A DNA stretch of 64,000 nucleotides, from assembly GCF_030272615.1 (NCBI RefSeq), contig NC_081409.1, forward strand, positions 618,621,255-618,685,254. The letters are read 5' to 3'. The translations under genes and the position numbers were made by a program. This document shows positions 44,340 to 55,668 of this stretch, piece by piece (position 1 is the stretch's first letter; the number at the start of each line of letters is the position of its first letter). The notes beneath the pieces are model-generated. The model was not told the origin of the DNA. It was given only the letters and a program-made list of their open reading frames with translations, and searched no databases. Source of the stretch: Cryptomeria japonica (Eukaryota; Streptophyta; Pinopsida; Cupressales; Cupressaceae).

Positions 44340-47300
44340 TTACCATGACTCAAGTAAGGACGTAGCAACCTCACTTTCCATCTGCATCTGTGATACATGT
44401 TCTTCCATGGCATCAATTGTACTCATCTCTTGAGTTACCGTTAAAGCTTCTAGATTGAGAAAGCACTTCTGAAGAATTTGCAGTCTGGGTAATAAAACCA
44501 ATTGAAGCTCTTGAAAATCTCTTGTCTGGTTGCTAATCTCCAATTCTATCCTAGCAAACTGAAGCTGATATTGGTGAACAGTTTGCCTATATGTAGTGAA
44601 AAATCATACGGCGTCTTAAAGTTGCTTATGTATGCCTGCAAATTAGATTGCAGTTTATCCTTTTGTGCAAGCACATCATCACAAAATATATGGGGTTGGC
44701 TTATTTTGCTCAACAGTAGTTTTCCCTCATCCATAGCATCTCTTATATCCTTCTGTTGTTTCTTAAGTTGAGACCAGAGCTCATTTAGTTTCTTTACTAA
44801 GGTAGTGTTTAGTGCCTTTTGATGCTTCTTTTGTGCATTAGCTTCAGCAACCTCTTTTAGGCATTGTACCTAGTCCTCTACAACTGTACATAGAATTTTT
44901 AGTTTGGCTAGAGAGGAATTGGTACCGGGGAGGTTGGTACCTAGAATCAAACTGGTAAGGGTTTCAATCATAGTGTGAATGACATCTTGCTCCTTTTTCC
45001 TACTCAATGTTTCCAGTCTTTCTTGTTCTAGCTTTGTGCCTTGCAGTAGCTCCGATTCATCTACAAATTGGAGGTCAATAGGACTAGTGATATCAGCCAG
45101 TTTGGCTTGACCACCTGTTGCCTTTGGAGTCTCTGCTTGTTTGTTATTTTCTGCTTCCTTCTTCTCTTCCACTCTTTTCTTTTCCTCTTCTTTCTACCTT
45201 TTCTCTGCTTCATGCTTTTTCTTCTCTTCCTCCTTTCTTTCTTCTTATTTCCGCTTCTCCTCTTCTTGTTTCTTCTTCTCATTGTCTTTCTGCTTCTCCT
45301 CTTCTTTCTTTTCCTCCTCTTCTTTCCTCTTCTCCTCTTCTTTCCTCTTCTCTTCTTCTTGTTTCCTCTTCTCTTCATCTTGTTTCCTCTTCTCTTCCTC
45401 TTGTTTCCTCTTCTCTTCATCTTGTTTCCTCTTCTCTTCCTCTTGTTTCCTCTTCTCTTCCTCTTTCTTTTTCTCTTCCTCTTTCTCCGCTTTCTCTTTG
45501 TCAGCCTTTTCCTTGTCCAGCTTCTGCTTCTCTACTTTTTCTTTATCCTGTTTCTCCTTCTCTGTGTCTAGAGTGACATCTTCACCATCTAACATGTCCA
45601 CATCAATAGTGTCAACCTGTTCTATAGCTGGTTCTCCTTTGTCATCAAATGCCTCATCAAGTTTTCCAGTTTCTGTTTCTTGTTCAGCTTCTCTATTTGC
45701 TTGAGAAACTTTATGCATTTTCACAATGGCTTTAGTATGGAAGTGTGTGTCTTTCACCACTTCAAAGGCTTTGCCTTCTAGTAGCAAGAGTCTTTTTCTT
45801 CTCATGAAGAAGAGACCTTTGTACCGGTCCATGATTTCAAACAATTCAGAGTTTGAAGCATCAGGGAAGTATTCTGCAAAAATCTTTTCTTTGATCTCCT
45901 GTTCTCTCTCGATGGCAATGAGCCATTTATTATCTAAATAATTTTACAAAGAATCAGGTGTCTCAGATCTAATTTCTGATGGTGACTGGTCATAAACACA
46001 TAAATAATTAATGATTTCCTGCTCTACTTCTTCTTTCTCACTATTGGCAAAATCATCAAAATACTCCTTCAAATCACTAAGCAATTTTCTTTTAATACTC
46101 TTAATAGTCCTCTAACAATGTGTCATTGGCTTATAAGAAGAGACGTCAATATTTACTGGTGCTGATGATGTAGGTGCATTACTGGTAGTTTTTGCTTTCT
46201 TCCTTGTTTGCCTGGTCTTCTTAAGCTGCACTTCTAGTTCTGTATCCTTAGACTCCAATGAGTTGCTTTTGGTCTTCTGCTTCCTTTCAAATACTTTAGC
46301 AGGTGCAACTTTTGGTTTCTTCTTGGCAGGTGACCGCTTGGTCACTTTTGGGCTAGCTAAGGTAACCGGTGTGGATACCGATGGCACTGCCTTTCCCTTT
46401 TTCACTATAGGTTCTTCAACTGGTGTTACTCTTTCCAAGTAGGTGTTGGTTCTCTTTTTCTTTGCATTTAAAGGAGAGGCATACCCATCCAACATGTCAT
46501 ACATCACCTCATATCCCATAGGTTCTACTTCTTCTTGTCTTGGCTCTACTGCTTCCATTATACACTCATCTACTTTAATGGTAAAGCAGATGTCCTCTTC
46601 ATATTTCTTAACAATGTCTCTAGATATCCTCATCCTCTGGCTCATCTTCCGCTTGAATTCATCAAAGTATTTATTCAAGACTTCAGGATATCCAGTTCCC
46701 ACCACTTGGAGAATTTCCCTAATTTTTTTGGTGATCAGTTGGTCAACAAACCATTTAATATCATCGACTCCTAGGAAAGAGCCTTGAAAGTAGAAAAATA
46801 GACCTACCAAAAGTTGTCCAAATTTGAACCTTAAGGCACTGTCCTATTTGATGGACTTCAAGTTTAATAGAAGTTGCTTCTGCAAATAGGTGCATAGATC
46901 AAATGAGGCGTCCTCCTTGATCATTTTGTAGGCAGCATTTATCGTAGTAGCAGAGATAGAGTTTATTCTTCTAGCATAAAACGTCTGGTATCCAATCACC
47001 ATATAAGAATACTTGACCAAATCATCTTTGATGGTGTTAATGGTCATTCCCCATTGGTTGCTCAGAGAACGGGTGAGCTTAGTCATTTTAGTCTTGATGA
47101 CTTTCCTAAGGGTTGATACCTCACCACTGTTGTAGAAATCGGTGATGACATGAATTGCTTCAGGCATAATGTCATGCATCCTTTCGAGATACATCTTGTC
47201 ACCATGCACTCTGCTCAGGATGATGTAGATGTACTCTTTCATGAACTCTTCAAGAAAGTAAACTGCATTGTGAAGTTTCTTCCTCTCCAGGATGTTGTAT

Positions 47301-47515
47301 TCCATTTTGATCTTCTTGTCATCCCCACAGAACAGACCTAGCTGGGAGTGAATCTCTAGGGATCCTAGGTCTTATAATTTGCAGTTGATGTACCACAAAA
47401 TATCTCCTTTGATAATGACTCCAGTAGGTATTTGGGGCAGGGCATTGTATTTCATTTTTCTTTGAATAAATTCAACTGAGTCCATGGGTACACTAGAGCT
47501 GGAGTGTGATGCAAA
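44340..47515 (-). pseudogene. Element C ORF2: conserved protein with K/E-rich repeat domain
   Basis: Minus-strand homologue of the ORF2 proteins of E and F. The start codon appears lost (TTT where ATG is expected, before ASHSSSSVP). Conserved blocks are ALPQIPTGVIIKGDILWYI; IILSRVHGDKMYLE with MPEAIHVI; LTRSLSNQWG; MVIGYQTFYARRINSIS with INAAYKMI; LQKQLLLNLKSIK; PMGYEVMYDMLDGYAS. A basic linker follows (SPAKKKPKVAP, KKTRQTRKKAKT), then MFEIMDRYKGLFFMRRKR. Next comes a long acidic/basic K-E-R-Q repeat (about 45,520-45,200), then helical LQGTKLEQERLETLSRKKEQ and MDEGKLLLSKISQP. Several stops and frameshifts. No enzymatic motif; highly charged coiled coil suggests a structural or nucleic-acid-associated role (inference). 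Confidence 0.72.
45195..45520 (-). repeat. 21-bp tandem repeat coding for KRKQEEE / KRKQDEE
   Basis: Inside ORF2 of C. The best part, about 45,350-45,470, repeats a seven-residue unit KRKQ(E/D)EE with E and D versions alternating, giving a 42 bp higher-order period; flanks are looser K/E runs. The plus strand shows CTTCTCTTCCTCTTGTTTCC-like polypyrimidine, which creates several long but spurious serine/leucine/phenylalanine-rich open frames on that strand. Confidence 0.85.
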
Positions 47516-47971
47516 AGCAATGATTAACTTATAAATAAGAATTTTGAGAAATACCTTCAGAATTTCAAAATTTAGGGTTTGCAAATGTAGCTTCACAACA
47601 CACCACTTTGGTTGCTGGACTACCACTTGATGTTCTTCACTTGATTGATTGACAATATCTTTGGATTCTTTTGCAAGATTTGAAATCTCTCTAAATCACA
47701 AGTTGAATTGCCTTTTGTTGCTCTGCACTTGAAAAATTCTTTGCTCGAAAACTGATAAGTGAAAATGACTTTGAAAATTCCTTCTAAACAAATTCTTCAC
47801 CTACCATAATAAATGATCCACCACTAGGGTACAAACCCTAATTTTTCCTTTTACCACTTCACAATCTTCTGCCGATTGACAGGTAACATATACCGGTTAA
47901 GGTCTTTTACCGATATAAACCGAGGGTTCAAAAAATTTCACCGATTTGTTCCCCCTAAGCTTTTCTGAAGC

Positions 47972-49219
47972 TCAGTTTGTCGGTTCAGAGACTTCCACAC
48001 TAGGTGCAGAAACCGGTTCATCCTGTGACACTTCTTCAGGTTTCTTTTTCCATGTTTTATTCATTCCTTCTTGAATGGTTTCAACATCAATCTTCCCTTC
48101 TAGAGTGACCGGTATATCATCTGATAGGTTTTTTCTCATTCTACAGGTTCTAGCAGGGTGTCCCGGTTTGTTGCAATGATAGCATATCATTCCAGGTGTT
48201 CTCCATGGTCCATTGTTCATCCTACCATTCTTCCTCCTGCATGTTGTAGTAGTGTGATTGCTACCATGACAGATCAAATAGGTTTCTCTCCAACTGGTTT
48301 CCTCTTTATAGCCACCACTACCTGACTAATGGTCGTAGGCATTATACTGGTTTGGATTCCGATTCACGGAGGATTAAGGAAAAACTCCTTGAGTCCTTTG
48401 AGGATATCTCCCAGTGTTGTGCATAAGAAACCTACATTCAAATTCTCTATGCCCAAACTTGTTGCATGCATAACAAATTCCATTGAATCTATTAGATCTA
48501 GGCTTATTGTTTAGAAAATAAGGAAAGTTATTGTAGGCCTTATTTCTACACACATTAGCAGTACGTCCTTCCTTGAGACAATTAAAGCAAACATGTTTAA
48601 ACTTTTTCTTACCTTTGTCCTTTGATGTTGGTTGCTTCTTTGATGCTACATCTTTTGTTCCAGAGGTCTCGCCTTCCTCATAACTGGAAAAACCAAGACC
48701 AGTGGTATTCTTTACCGGTTTTACTGATTCAAGCTTTTGTTCTAGCTTAACAGTGCTCTGATTGAATTTGGCAAGTATTTCCTTTGACTTAGTGAGTTCC
48801 TTGGAAATAGTAGCATTGGATTCCTTTAAGTTTGCATTCTCAGAAATAGCTATGTTTAGTTCACTTTGAATTTCTTCTTTTTCCACTTTACTCTCTTGGA
48901 GATGAGCGGTAAGGGCAATGATTTCTTTCTTCATCTTGGAGATCTCATGATCTTTGTATTTTATCAGATCTTCAACTTTCCTTCAATTCTCAAGCTCTTA
49001 ACACATTCTGATAGTCAGTCCTTCCAATTCCCTTCTCAGGTTGGCATTAGATTCATTCAGTTTTTCAACTTCAGTAAGCTCCATCAGTTTCTCAGCATGC
49101 TCTCTTCTTTTTGCCAAAGATGCTTTATATTTGACTTTGAGTTCATCAAAGGCTTTCTCAATCTGAGTGAGACAATGAGTAAGTTCCCTCACAGTGTATT
49201 CCCCCATATCTCCTTCCAA
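47972..49219 (-). pseudogene. Element C ORF1: Gag-like coiled-coil and zinc-knuckle protein
   Basis: Start ATG at 49,217-49,219 (MEGDMGEYTVRELTHCLTQI), shortly after the PBS. Coiled-coil region to about residue 200 (KLNESNANLRRELEGLTIRM, KEEIQSELNIAISENANLKE, SKEILAKFNQSTVKLEQKLE). Then GLGFSSYEEGETSGT, matching GLGFENGESFGTT of F, then knuckles: CFNCLKEGRTANVC (H replaced by R), CYACNKFGHREFEC (intact), a YLICHGSNHTTTTC type with one C lost, and CYHCNKPGHPARTC (intact). Tail EVSEPTN then stop at 47,972. A few stops break the frame. RNA-binding nucleocapsid-like role inferred from the knuckles. Confidence 0.78.
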
Positions 49220-49242
49220 GTGGTTAAACTTATAGAAAGGTT

Positions 49243-49255
49243 GGCTTTGATACCA
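49243..49255 (-). other. Element C primer-binding site
   Basis: Plus strand GGCTTTGATACCA, that is TGGTATCAAAGCC on the minus strand, five bases inside the LTR end. One G-to-A change from TGGTATCAGAGCC. Confidence 0.8.
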
Positions 49256-49675
49256 ATTGATGAATACTAAGAGGGGGGGTGAATTGGTATACCAAAAAAT
49301 ACTAAACTCAAACTCTTAAACAGTTTAGCAGTTAACTGGTATAACAAATTTACTAACAAACCGATTAAGACAAATGCAAACCAAACAACAAATAAAGCAT
49401 TCACCCACAAGAGCACAATCACCATAACACAAGAAGTTTTGACGTGGAAAACCAAATGGGAAAAACCACGGTGAGCAGAAACTCACAAGTAACTATCTGC
49501 ATAATAGAAACCAGACCGGTTAAGGTCAAACAATGTTCTTCACAAGAAAAGATCCTGTTAGGAATCTAGATCTTTGTTAGGAGATAAGTCTTGTTAAAGA
49601 CTACCTTGTGAGAGGATTTTAGATTCGCAGTTGTGAACCACCTTGTTAGAGGATTTACAAAGACTTTGTTGGGCC

Positions 49676-50475
49676 TGTTAGGTTTCCCACAGATACTGAG
49701 AGGGGGGGGTGTGAATCAGTATCTAATTGGTGAGTTGAATTTCTTAACTTAAAACATGTAGAACATATTATAACAGTGTACCGGTATGCAAGAAATAATG
49801 CAATAAACAAAATTAAAAGCAACCACATGAAAAACACACCATAACACAATGATTTAACGAGGAAACCCAGTGTGGGAAAAACCTCGGTGGGATTTGTGAC
49901 CCACAATATTCACTTGCTGGCCAATAAGAGAATATTATTGCTACAAGAGGGGCCTGCACATGTAGGAAGACCAATTGCCTAGAGCTCACTACTCAATGGG
50001 AAGTCTCACTGACTTACAATGATGGATTATACAAATCTAGTATCTTGTACTGGTTCAGAATAGCATCTATAATGCCAGATCCAGTGCTGGTTGTTGCTCT
50101 GCTTCTTACATAAACCCTTAACCTATAATTCGCATAATAGGTCTGCCTTATTTCGCTTAAATATATTCTTCTATCTTGCTTACAAATGTTCTATAATGAT
50201 CTCTCATATATAAGAGTCATTTTACAATGATGTCAAGTTGGCTTACAAAGAGTTTACAATAAAAAACAAAATATAATATAACAAAAATCCTGTTGGCCTC
50301 TGTGTCGGTATGCTTCCTTTCTCTGTCGGTGCCGGTGGTTTGAGTGTCGGTGTAGAGTCTGATCTTGCTAGTGTCAGTGTAATGCCTTGCCAGTGTCATA
50401 GGATTGTAAGATTGCCATCAATGACAAAACCTTCAATCACTTACAATGTCTCATTGGAGTGTGCATATGCCAACA
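49676..50475 (-). mobile_element. A-type solo LTR
   Basis: 800 bp, plus-strand ends TGTTAGGTTTCCC and GCATATGCCAACA. Perfect 5 bp target duplication GGGCC at 49,671-49,675 and 50,476-50,480. It carries the reverse complements of the A/E LTR landmarks: AGATACTGAGAGGGGG, GTGGGAAAAACCTCGGTGGG, GGGGCCTGCACATGTAGG, and the GCCATCAATGAC U3 motif near its right end. It is a solo LTR left by LTR-LTR recombination. Confidence 0.88.
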
Positions 50476-51286
50476 GGGCCTACCCGGTTATGTCATGCCC
50501 AACTTTTGGGCACAAAAACGGAACAACAAAATTTTTTTTTTGACCACATGAACTCGCAATATATCCTACAATTATAATAACTTTATTAGAGTTTTGTCTT
50601 ATCTAGGGTGAAAATAAAATTGTTTACTAAGGTTGGGTTAATTAACCAACTCGAATGAGTGACTTTATTTGGTGGGGATTAATCAGTGTCATGGATTAGT
50701 TAGCTAGCTCAATTACCTTAACTAAGTTGTCGTAAATTGAAACGAGGGATAAATGGGTTATCTCAATGTATTAAATCATTTCCGACCATAAAATGATAAT
50801 GTTATAAAATAATTGATGCACGTGTGAATTCATTACTTAAATCCAACCGATAGGGGTTCAAATTCCTAATTAATGCCATTTGCCCACTAAAACTGATAAT
50901 AAGCTAAAGCCAATTCTAATTTTCCCTAAACCCTTAATTTTGACGATTTAATTTTAATCCGGCCAAAACCGGTCTCAAGGGCTTAAGGTCCAAAAAATTA
51001 ATTCTACAATTTCTCCTTTTAAATTTTCCTAATGTCCAAATATATTGGGGAAAGTCTATTGATTAATTAAATAAATTAATTGATTTAATGTATAGTGTAT
51101 CCAACTATATTAACTCTTTATTTTTAAACCCCTTTAATTTTACTATATTAAAATTTTAATTCTCTAAAGAATAAAAACATATAATAAGTCAATTATTAAA
51201 ATAACCCTAATTATATATTAAAATAAATTTTAAAACTCCAATTTAAATCTCCCATATATATATATATATATAATTCCTAAAATGCT

Positions 51287-51385
51287 AACCCTAACCCGAA
51301 ATTGGGTTAGGGTTGCATTTCTATTTATTCCTATTTTATTTTATTTTCTTACAAATTTATACCCTAACCCGAAATGGGTTAGGGT
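51287..51385. repeat. Two CCCTAACCC/GGGTTAGGG hairpins
   Basis: First: AACCCTAACCC (51,287-51,297), six-base loop, GGGTTAGGGTT (51,304-51,314). Second: ACCCTAACCC (51,361-51,370), five-base loop, GGGTTAGGGT (51,376-51,385). Perfect arms in both. Both lie just left of the GC-rich segment of D. Confidence 0.9.
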
Positions 51386-51521
51386 TTATTATACCACCTT
51401 TTTTTGTGTTTAGTGTGTGATTGCAGGTACGGAGGCGGATTAGGGCACAGCGGCCATGGGCATGGTGGAGGGTTTCACAGAGGGGGAAGAGTGGAGGAGG
51501 TGGTGCGGGGCTCTCCCGGAC

Positions 51522-51780
51522 GCCACTGTGTTTATACACAGTGACGGCAGTGTCATCCATGTGTATACGCACAGTGGCGGCTGCGGACTGTCCACTGTGC
51601 TTACGCACAATGGCGGCACCTCCCGTGCTGTCCATTGTGGGTAAGCACAGTGGCGCAGCCCGAGAGCCGTCCACTGTGTTTACACACAGTGGCTCGGCAT
51701 TTCCCGTGTCATCCACTGTGGGTAAACACAGTGGCGCAGCCCGAGAGCCATCCACCGTGTTTACACACCATGGCTCGGCC
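51522..51780. repeat. Seven-unit array of CACAGTG palindromes in element D
   Basis: Seven imperfect palindromes of form CCACTGTG-N7-CACAGTGG, starting near 51,523, 51,556, 51,592, 51,632, 51,671, 51,713 and 51,752, about 33-42 bp apart in GC-rich DNA. Linkers also repeat (GGCGCAGCCCGAGAGCC occurs twice). The array produces an open frame of over 200 codons on the plus strand, which is repeat-driven, so I do not call it a gene. Confidence 0.85.
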
Positions 51781-51844
51781 GGTGCTATGATTTCCCCCAT
51801 TTTTTTGTATGATATTTTAAAAAAACATTTATATGTAAATATAA

Positions 51845-51975
51845 ATATATATATATATATATTTATACATATCCATTGTCATGTTCAGAATCTATACGTA
51901 TATACTTTTTTTTTTTTATGTATCTCTAGAGTATGTTTTCAGATGCAGGGATGGATATACATATATATATATATG

Positions 51976-52044
<69 letters not shown>

Positions 52045-52055
52045 GGTTAGGATTA
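51845..52055. repeat. AT microsatellites in element D
   Basis: (TA)n runs near 51,849-51,870 and a long (TA)n with interspersed GTA at about 51,957-52,045. Confidence 0.88.
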
Positions 52056-52815
52056 GGAAGTTTATTTTGAATTATTTTTAACACAGCAGCATGCAATCTA
52101 GATGAGTCTTATTTTTCTTCTCTCTTTTTTTTTATACAGTCTTACAACATGCTTTCTACAGCAATACACAAGGAATACACAAGGACAAAATATGTTTCCT
52201 TTTCTTTTTGTTGCAGGGATAAACACATATAGAAATTTATATATATATTTATATATATATAAGTATATATTTTTCAATATATATATACTTATATATTTAT
52301 AGATATATATAAATAAATGTTAAGACAATAGGGTTGGAACCCCTTATTTGGTTTTGAGATTCTAGCATCTAAGCATACAGACCTTAGTCTTTTAACAACA
52401 TTATGAATAAATCTTATTTTCTTTTTTTTTTAACAGTCATACATCATGCTTTCTACAGAAATGTAAAAATACTAGTTCTTTTTTTCTTTTTTTAAACTAT
52501 GTCTAAACAGAGTTCACAACAATAAAATAGCAGTAATTAAACTATGCAAGTAAGCAATGAAACCTAATGCATTCCTTTCTTTTTCTTTAAATTGCAGAAA
52601 ATGAACAAGACAACATACTTTTTTTTTTTTTGAGACAAGATTTAGATGTAGTCTACAACAACACAATAGGCATCAAAATTTAAGTAAAAATTACATTGCT
52701 TACAGAATAATAAATTACAATAGCCCATATATAAAATGGGTGAATAATCTAACCAGTCTTCTCATTCTTAATCTTTATACAGAGAATAAAAGAAAACAAC
52801 CTAAAACTCTTTATT

Positions 52816-52817
<2 letters not shown>

Positions 52818-52876
<59 letters not shown>
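52818..52876. repeat. (AT)n microsatellite, about 59 bp
   Basis: Uninterrupted AT dinucleotide run, the longest pure microsatellite of the window. Confidence 0.92.
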
Positions 52877-52878
<2 letters not shown>

Positions 52879-55668
52879 CTACAATTCATAAAATTACATT
52901 TTCTTTTTGCTTTTCTGCATTTAAATAGGAACCCTGTATCTGAATAAAAATCTGCAACCAAACAAATCTGCAACCTTAGTCTCTTTTCCAAGCAACCTGC
53001 ATGCAAAATTTTAGGGTTGTGACCATGGGATGCTCACCTACCAGCCTAGGCTTACCAAAAGCCACCCCCGAGCTTGGAGAATCAAGACCTAGACGGGGTT
53101 ACAACCAAGCAACACAACAAGCAAAGGGAAAGAAAAATAACACAACAGAGACATCCCTTCCCATGCTGAAACTCCATCACAAAAAGTGATTCCTTACTAG
53201 GGTGGAAGTGGACCAAGTACCCTAGGGGAGAAATCTGCTAAATAAAACTTACAGCCAACTCATGGCACCCATGAAAGCATAACCAAAAACCATCCTTAAT
53301 CCCTACACCCTTATGACCCCCAAAAAGGCAAACATGCCATATTTGCTCCCCCTTATGACCCCCAAAAGGAATAACACAAAAGAAAGCAGCAAGGGTCTCA
53401 TGGACAAACCCTTGAGATCACTCTCAAAATGAGAGCCTCTCACCCTAAGGGTTGTCAAGCTCCTTCCACCCCCAAGACCAATCTTTCCTCCCAAGGAAAG
53501 GATGGTCTTGATCACTCCCCAAACACAACAATACATAAAACAGAAATAAACAAGAAAACACATATTTTTACAAATACAACACAAATAAAGAGTTACAGCA
53601 TTTTCCATTCAAACATTCTATAACATTTTTACATTTACATAAGAGGGAAAAATAACACCAACCTTGACCTGCCAAGGGAAATCTAGGGGAAAGCTTGATG
53701 AAGAGCTGCCCAATCCTCAATCTTTTTTCTGCAAATCCTTAGCCCCCAAATTTTCTATCCTAAAACTGGTTTTTCCTCCAAAATTTCTCCAAAAATCTCC
53801 AAGGATGGAGAGTGGGTGATTAGCTCACTAAGCTTCCATTCTTAGCCTAAGAAGGCCTCTCTCACTCCTTCCAACCTCTTGGATAGAGTGAGGGATCCCC
53901 CATTGGGTTGGTCTTCCCTAGGTCTTACACACTCCCTAACCTAGGTACCTAGAGAAGGGAAATGGCATGGGGAAGAGGGATTACTCCCTTCAAGAAGGTT
54001 ATCCTACCAAGGAGGGCACTCCTATAGATGGAATTCGTCCATCTTGGGAAAACCACTTTTTTGGGTGGTTAAACAAGTCCTAAGGGAAAGACACATGGCC
54101 AATTTTGGCCTTCACCCATAGGTACCCCATGAGGCCTAATAGAAATGCTCTAAAATTGACTCTAGGAGTTGATTTGACCCTCAGAAAGACCTGAAGTTAA
54201 CCTATGGGTCAACTCTGAGTTGACCCTCCTTGTGGCTCACTGACCTAGATTTCTTGGTTCCTTCAAGGATAATTAGGAGATAAAACAATTAAAAAAAATA
54301 AAACTCTCCAAAAAGGTGACATGACAAATTGCCAACACAACATTCTACATAGGTGTCAAGTGACACTACAAGATAACTCCACATCACATTACACACGTGG
54401 CAATTGTCCCTTAAACAATTTAAACAATTCAATAAATACAATTTATACTCATGCAACATTTTACATTTACGAATAAAATACAATACATATGGGGTGTTGT
54501 CTCTCCAAATAGACAACCCCTAGTTTTACTAATGCACATAGGCCTAGGCTTGATTCTCCCTAATATTTCCATGGTCACATGGATAATTTCCTGCACATCT
54601 CAATTTAAACATTAGTACTTCCCAATAGCCTCATATAATATAAAACACATAATCAAAATACAATACATTCATTCTGCAAAGACTTGTCATTATAAAATAC
54701 GATTTGTCACAAATCAAAGCAATTCATCATAATCCTCAAAATTTGATCCATCTACAAGATATGCAACCATATTTCTAACATTATAACAAATCCTGAAATT
54801 CAGATAATAACATACATCATCACAATATTACCCTAATCTAGAATCATATAATATTCTATAATCCACAAGGCATAGAAATGGAGCATCCAATATATATCAA
54901 TATTACCAAAAATCGTGGGACCATATAAAGTTCTATATCCATAGTGTGTCAAAACTAGCATCCATAATAGTTCCAATATGAAAATAATTGAAGAGATAGG
55001 ATGGGTCGGGGTAGGGCCTCATAGGTTAAGGGTTTCAGACTTGTCGAAGATATGAGTAATCAACAAGTAGATGATCTAGATATTAGCACAGTATGCTTGG
55101 TTAGATCCTTGATAGCTCATTGTTAATGCACATTTAGCATTACTTTAGTCTTCAATATCTCCACACTCTGTTTCTTCACACAAACCTAATCTTCTCTTCT
55201 ATAATAGTACATACAAAACCCTCATCAACATCTAAAACCCTAGACATGATGTCCTTATAAAGGAGTCTGATTTCATGTCAATCCAATAGGGTTACATTAC
55301 AAGCTCCTAGGTTTAGTGCATCTAGACACATTTGGTAACACATCACAAAATCACCACCAAAGTGTCGGTGGATGATAACTCATCACAGAAATACTAGTTG
55401 GTAACTCATCACAAAGTAATATCGGTTCATGCATTTTATCGATTACCGGTTGTCAAAATGAAGACTGGAAAAATGTTAACTACCGTTTTGTTCCTTCGTA
55501 CTGCTTGAGATCCTTGAACCACTTTAGGTCTTTAGTCAGTTTGTGACCGGGAAACATCTTCTCAAAACACCGATAGTCTAAAGACTATAATACATAATAC
55601 CGGTTGGAAAAAATACCAGTTGAGCATAACTCATACATAAAGAAAGTGATCTCAAAACAGGTGTGTGT

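Larger units (their letters stand above)
43998..49260 (-). mobile_element. Element C internal region: pol-less two-ORF element, minus strand
   Basis: PBS at 49,243-49,255, ORF1 49,219-47,972, ORF2 47,515-44,340, second PPT-like motif 44,195-44,216, PPT just left of 44,012. Same gene order and signals as E and F in the opposite orientation, but strongly diverged at the nucleotide level. No pol motifs. The gene content accounts for nearly the whole interior. Confidence 0.8.
50491..55023 (-). mobile_element. Element D: 4.53 kb LARD-like solo LTR
   Basis: 4,533 bp bounded by 5 bp GGTTA duplications (50,486-50,490 and 55,024-55,028). Plus-strand start TGTCATGCCC parallels the LARD LTR start TGTRATGCCC; the end GGGTCGGGGTAGGGCCTCATA parallels GGGCAGGGGTACTACA, with the final CA decayed to TA. 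No internal LTR repeat, PBS, PPT or coding motif is seen, so it is best read as one long solo LTR of a family related to the LARD at 15,590. Contains AT microsatellites, two telomere-like hairpins and a palindrome array. Orientation is by analogy only. Confidence 0.6.

Noticed and set aside
45061-45704. Long plus-strand open frames rich in serine, leucine and phenylalanine
   Set aside because: They are antisense shadows of the K/E-rich repeat of the minus-strand ORF2 of element C and come purely from its polypyrimidine complement.
51287-51385. Interstitial telomere repeat
   Set aside because: Fewer than two tandem TTAGGG-type units per arm and alternating orientation. This is a pair of hairpins, not a telomeric array.
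51421-52050. A 209-codon plus-strand open frame
   Set aside because: It spans the CACAGTG palindrome array and then an AT microsatellite (I/Y repeats). No start context, homologous copy or domain supports a protein.
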